Source: Melanocharis versteri (Eukaryota > Chordata > Aves > Passeriformes > Melanocharitidae). From it: DNA of 64,000 nucleotides. Positions 60,201 through 64,000 of this stretch are shown piece by piece. The notes below the pieces were generated by a model, which was not told the origin of the DNA, did no database searches, and saw only the letters and a program-made list of their open reading frames with translations. Both the position numbers and the translations under genes were made by a program. Location of the stretch: assembly GCA_013397845.1 (NCBI GenBank), contig VZTG01007792.1, positions 434,111 to 498,110 on the forward strand. Reading direction: 5' to 3'. Each line of letters starts with the position of its first letter. Within the stretch, counting starts at the first letter, position 1.

Positions 60201-63200
60201 TTTTGTGCACCTGCTCTAATTTTAATTCCTTCTTCTGCCCAGGTAATATGAATCCTGCACAGTTGTGCAATTTGCTTCACCAAGGGCTTATCCAGGCCTC
60301 GTGCAATGTCTCCAGTATCCCCTACCTCAACTGATTTATTTCTTCTGGTACATCAGTTTTCTTTTTCATGGATAAATAATATTCATGGTTCTTAATTATC
60401 CTGTATTGACTAATCTGTCTTTCCAGTTAGTCACTGCCTTGTTTGCAGCAGGATTTTTGGATGCTAGTCCTTAAGTCCCAGGTCTCCAAGGGTATTAATC
60501 TAATTTCAATTTAGGTGTTTCTGGGTTGTAAACTTGATCTTGTTTCTGTACATTAACCCTCCAGATCATTGCACCACAGTTAAGTGGAAGAGTAGCTCTG
60601 GTGTATTTCAGATGAAGAATACCTATGGTTATTTTTACAGCTCTATAAAAGGCTTTAAAATCCACAGGTATGTTTGGATTGGCTTGGCATTTAATGTGTC
60701 ATAGGAGAACCCAAAGGGGATTAGGCATCTGTGATCACTTTACAAGGGAAACCCAAAACATACAGTCTCATTGCCCAAGCCAGGAAATAAAAAAAAAAAT
60801 TTAAAAAAAAAGTCAAGATGGTCAGCTTTTCTTTTTCCATACTTCTGATTACGAAACTTTGGGTTTTTTTTTATTTGGCAACAGAACTGGAGGGTATATC
60901 TACCCTCTATATCTAGTCAACTAGATACTTCTTCATTTGTGCCAAATCAATTCCCACAGCCACACAAGCATATAGAATATGCAAGAATTTGCAAAATATA
61001 TCTAGTTATTTAGCAGAACTGGGGGCTTAAGTTTAACTTTTAAGAATAACAGTGAAAGATCTCTTTGGTAAAATACATGACTGCCAAAGCACTGGATGCA
61101 ATCTCTGTTGTACCTTCTCCCCTTTCTGAGGGAAGAGACAATTTGCAGAGTTTTTGACTGGCATAATTAAAAGCTTTAATTTTAAATTTAAACATCTATA
61201 GAAACACCATTCTCAGTGATATGCCTCCCTCTCCCTTCCACCCGTTCAAGGTGGGTTGTTTTGGTGCCAGTCAATGACTCTTGGTCAGTGGCTGGGAGCT
61301 GGCATCTCTTATACAGCTTCTCTGCCTTACCGAGACGTCTGAATGCTCTGCACGTGAATGCCTTTAGAGCAGGGGGTGGGAAGTTCATTCTAGCACCCCA
61401 GTGACCTGTCAGCTCTGTTTAGATGTTACAGGAATGACCTCTTTCGACCTCCTGCCCGAAATCTGGAGCTGTGCACTGTGGAACTCACAGGAGCGCACCA
61501 GCGCTCTTCCAACTGCTCCCTGCTTCCCAGAGCGTCAGCATCACTACTGCCCATGGCAGTGTGCTCCCAGCACAGCATTTCCATTTGCCACATGCCTGGG
61601 TTACTGAGGGAGACATGGTTATTTTTCTGCTGTGCTGCAACATGCTGCAATGACTGGGTCAGGATAAGGGCTCTGGAAGAGTCCAAAGCAGGGAAGGGCT
61701 TTGTTCAGCTGGTAACTCTTGTTCAAGGTCCTTCATCACTAAACTGGATCTCATCCACGTCTTTTCCAAAAGTGCATTGCATTCCATGTACTTTTTGTAA
61801 TGGGCCTGCCATCCACAACAGGGCGGAAAGGGATTAGGGCATAGGGTGGTCCAGACAGGCCTCTGAGTCAGCTGGATCTGGGCTGGATAAGAGGAACCAG
61901 AAGCAGTGACAATACAGCATTGAATGCAAAATTTAAAGAGGGTGTCAGAGTAGCCAGACCTCTCCACCAGAATGTGGAAAAGAAAAGCTTAGAATTGAAT
62001 ATCTTGTGTAAGAGAGCAGCCAGTAGTGCCCCTCCCCATCAGTTCTGCCCTCTTTTCACCCCTGGCTCACTTCCTCCTCTCTGCTCACCCACTGGTGAGG
62101 CTGAAGCTGGTTGATGGTGTGTGAAGAGCACAAAGACACAACCTGAGGAAGCATTAATTGCAGGAGAGCACTGGGAGAGTAAAAGCTGCCCCCAGAGGAC
62201 AGCCTGCTCCGAAGTGGACGCAACGTGTGCAGCATGTGTGTCACTGGGCTGTAATTTGGGGGAACGGGGAGGATGTGTTTCTTCTGAGTCCGTGGCAGTG
62301 TAGATGTGGGAACACCCACTGTGACACCTGCCTGGTCAGCCAGAAAGATGAGAATGGAGCATCTGGCTCGTGGACACAGTCTAGGCTGGGAGATGGAATT
62401 GTCTTGTTTTTATGCAAGGAAGGTTGGGTTTTGCTCTTTGGTTTTTTTACCATATCCAGTTAAATATAGCCTTTAAATTAAGGATAAGCTACTGTTTCTA
62501 CCACAAACTCATAAAGAAACTTACTAAATAATTTGTTGGGTTTTTTTAAAACAGGCAGTCTCTTGAGAAGAAAGGTCTAGGACTAAATTAGCAAGAATGC
62601 TGCAGGTCAGGTTTGAAGTACTGCATGGTGACAGAATTGTTTGGGAAGATTTGCCTGGAATTATCTTTCTGCTTATCTGAGTTGCCTGCTGAAATCACTC
62701 AGATTATTTAAGTGAAAAGTGTCTTTCCCCAAAGCAAGAATTTTTAGGGTCTTTATTTGAACAGTGATTTTATTAAAGCAGGGCTGGCTTATTAATAAAC
62801 CTTTAACTGAAAGGCTGCTATCCAGAATTGCCTGTAACAATCTCTTCACAATATCAAAATTATCTTTAAAAAGCAGTCCTAAATAAGCATAGACAATATG
62901 GTGGCATGAAAATCTGTGATTTCTTTTTCATTAAGTGGTGCATTTTATCTTCCTTACATCATTCCAACCAGGCAGGGGTGGGTTTTTCTCAGCTATAAAT
63001 CAGCAGTTTGATTTTATGATGTTTTTATGCCAGTTCTTACAGTACTTCTGTTTGCTGTTGAAGAAAGGTTTGTTTTTAGGCATGGAGATTATTATAACAA
63101 GAAGAGCAGCCGAATATAATCAGCCATAATGCTAATTTCAGTGTAATGCAGGTCATCTAGATACTTTGGGGTTAAAAAAATTTGTTTCATGACAGCAAAT

Positions 63201-64000
63201 TAAGCACAGAACTTAGCTTAATCCAACTAAAACCTGAGCAAAATCCTATTTATTAATTCAGACAGAATATTTGCATTTTGTAAGTGTGTAGGAAGGTTTG
63301 ATTAACATTATAACAAGCTTTTTATTTCCTCTGTTCCTCAATTCTCACTTCTCTTTCTCAAAATAAGCTTGGCAAACATATCCAAAGGATGTGTTCAGAG
63401 GAACTCTGGAACCTAGGCAATGTCTGAGACTCCATGGGACACTTAGGGTTGTGAGCCTGATGAGTTCTCATGCTACAAATGTTGAGAAGACCCTGGTCAA
63501 ATTATGCTTCTGTTAGCTGTGGGTTCTTTAGTATTTTTGGCTCCTCATGATTAGCCACTGTATGTCCAAAATCTAGGTTAAAAAGGCTTTTTTTTTTCTG
63601 TGTGATTGAGATGTTGTGCCTTCTCTTCAGCCTATATCTTATCTTCTGTGTCTTTCTCAGGAAATAGATTTAAGGTTGAGGTAATACAAGAGTTGATAGA
63701 CATAATCTAACAGATTGGTTTTGATAAAAAACAGCCTACTGAAATTATTGTTAAAATATACAGAAGGGAACCAAAGTTTAGGAGTCTGTTTGAAGCCATA
63801 ATATCAGTACCTTTAAATCAGTTTGTAATTATGTAAAAAATGCAACAAAACAAACACCAAAACCCACACATCCATAGCAAAACCTATCCTTATATATACA
63901 CAAAGTGCTTAAAAATTCTCAACAGTTTGAAGACACTACATTTGAAGTAATATTAAAAAAAGCTGGCAAGACTATGCCTTTTTCAGCAGTGTGTTATGCT
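54231..64000 (+). other. SLC10A7: SLC10A7 intron, 5' part (downstream of the 54195 exon)
   Basis: The intron begins with a strong GTAAGT donor and runs out of the window. No SLC10A7 exon encoding the expected following residues (LGSSSS...) was found. The block holds A-rich low-complexity DNA at 60786-60811, a stretch at about 59833-60660 that might be a very old interspersed repeat, and a pyrimidine-rich CAG|GTAATA junction at 60242. A somewhat GC-richer stretch at about 61400-62340 has overlapping short open frames on both strands and no recognisable protein. Confidence 0.82.
60786..60811 (+). repeat. A-rich low-complexity tract
   Basis: Two A-runs separated by TTT. No retroposed body with a recognisable 3' end was identified upstream. 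Confidence 0.8.

Noticed and set aside
1..64000. Prokaryotic features (operons, CRISPR arrays, insertion sequences, riboswitches)
   Set aside because: The sequence is vertebrate intron with spliceosomal exons. No direct-repeat/spacer array, transposase or bacterial gene organisation is present.

Overview
This window is eukaryotic, almost entirely intronic DNA from a bird genome. Three things support this. (1) Two very short exons match consecutive segments of vertebrate SLC10A7 (solute carrier family 10 member 7). They carry canonical GT-AG splice sites and keep the reading frame. (2) A CR1 LINE 3' fragment with the avian CR1 tail octamer (ATTCTATA) lies at about 28.0-28.4 kb, and a second CR1 tail lies at about 36.97-37.01 kb. 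(3) The DNA is AT-rich and poor in interspersed repeats, with T-rich, TG-rich and GGTT-rich tracts, and has no Alu-, B1- or L1-like sequence. A tRNA-Ile-like half-molecule at 49.5 kb resembles the head of the tRNA-Ile-derived SINEs known from passerine birds. It hints at a songbird but does not prove one.

Layout on the + strand, which is the gene's sense strand: 1-8556 is intron; 8557-8595 is a 39-bp exon (13 codons); 8596-54194 is a 45.6-kb intron with a 125-base assembly gap at 14461-14585; 54195-54230 is a 36-bp exon (12 codons); 54231-64000 is intron. The two exons together encode 25 consecutive residues, about 133-157 of human SLC10A7 as I recall that protein, in the transmembrane core. 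Both are phase 0-0 and a multiple of three long, so skipping either or both would keep the frame. The 54-kb exon has a perfect TACTAAC branchpoint 27 nt before its acceptor, and both exons use strong GTAAGT donors.

No other protein-coding gene could be supported. The many open frames of 60-170 codons have no recognisable domains, often overlap low-complexity DNA, and look like chance ORFs in intron. I found no rRNA, intact tRNA, CRISPR array, operon or prokaryote-like gene.

The most useful leads are: the pair of micro-exons around a giant intron; a 12-bp perfect inverted repeat (17-bp stem with an internal loop) at 31083-31130; a possible alternative terminal exon at 10220 with an AATAAA; CAG|GT juxtapositions resembling recursive splice sites (best at 60242); the tRNA-Ile-like fragment; a 52-bp minisatellite duplication; and several stretches that look like conserved non-coding elements. 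I see no convincing novel biological system here.
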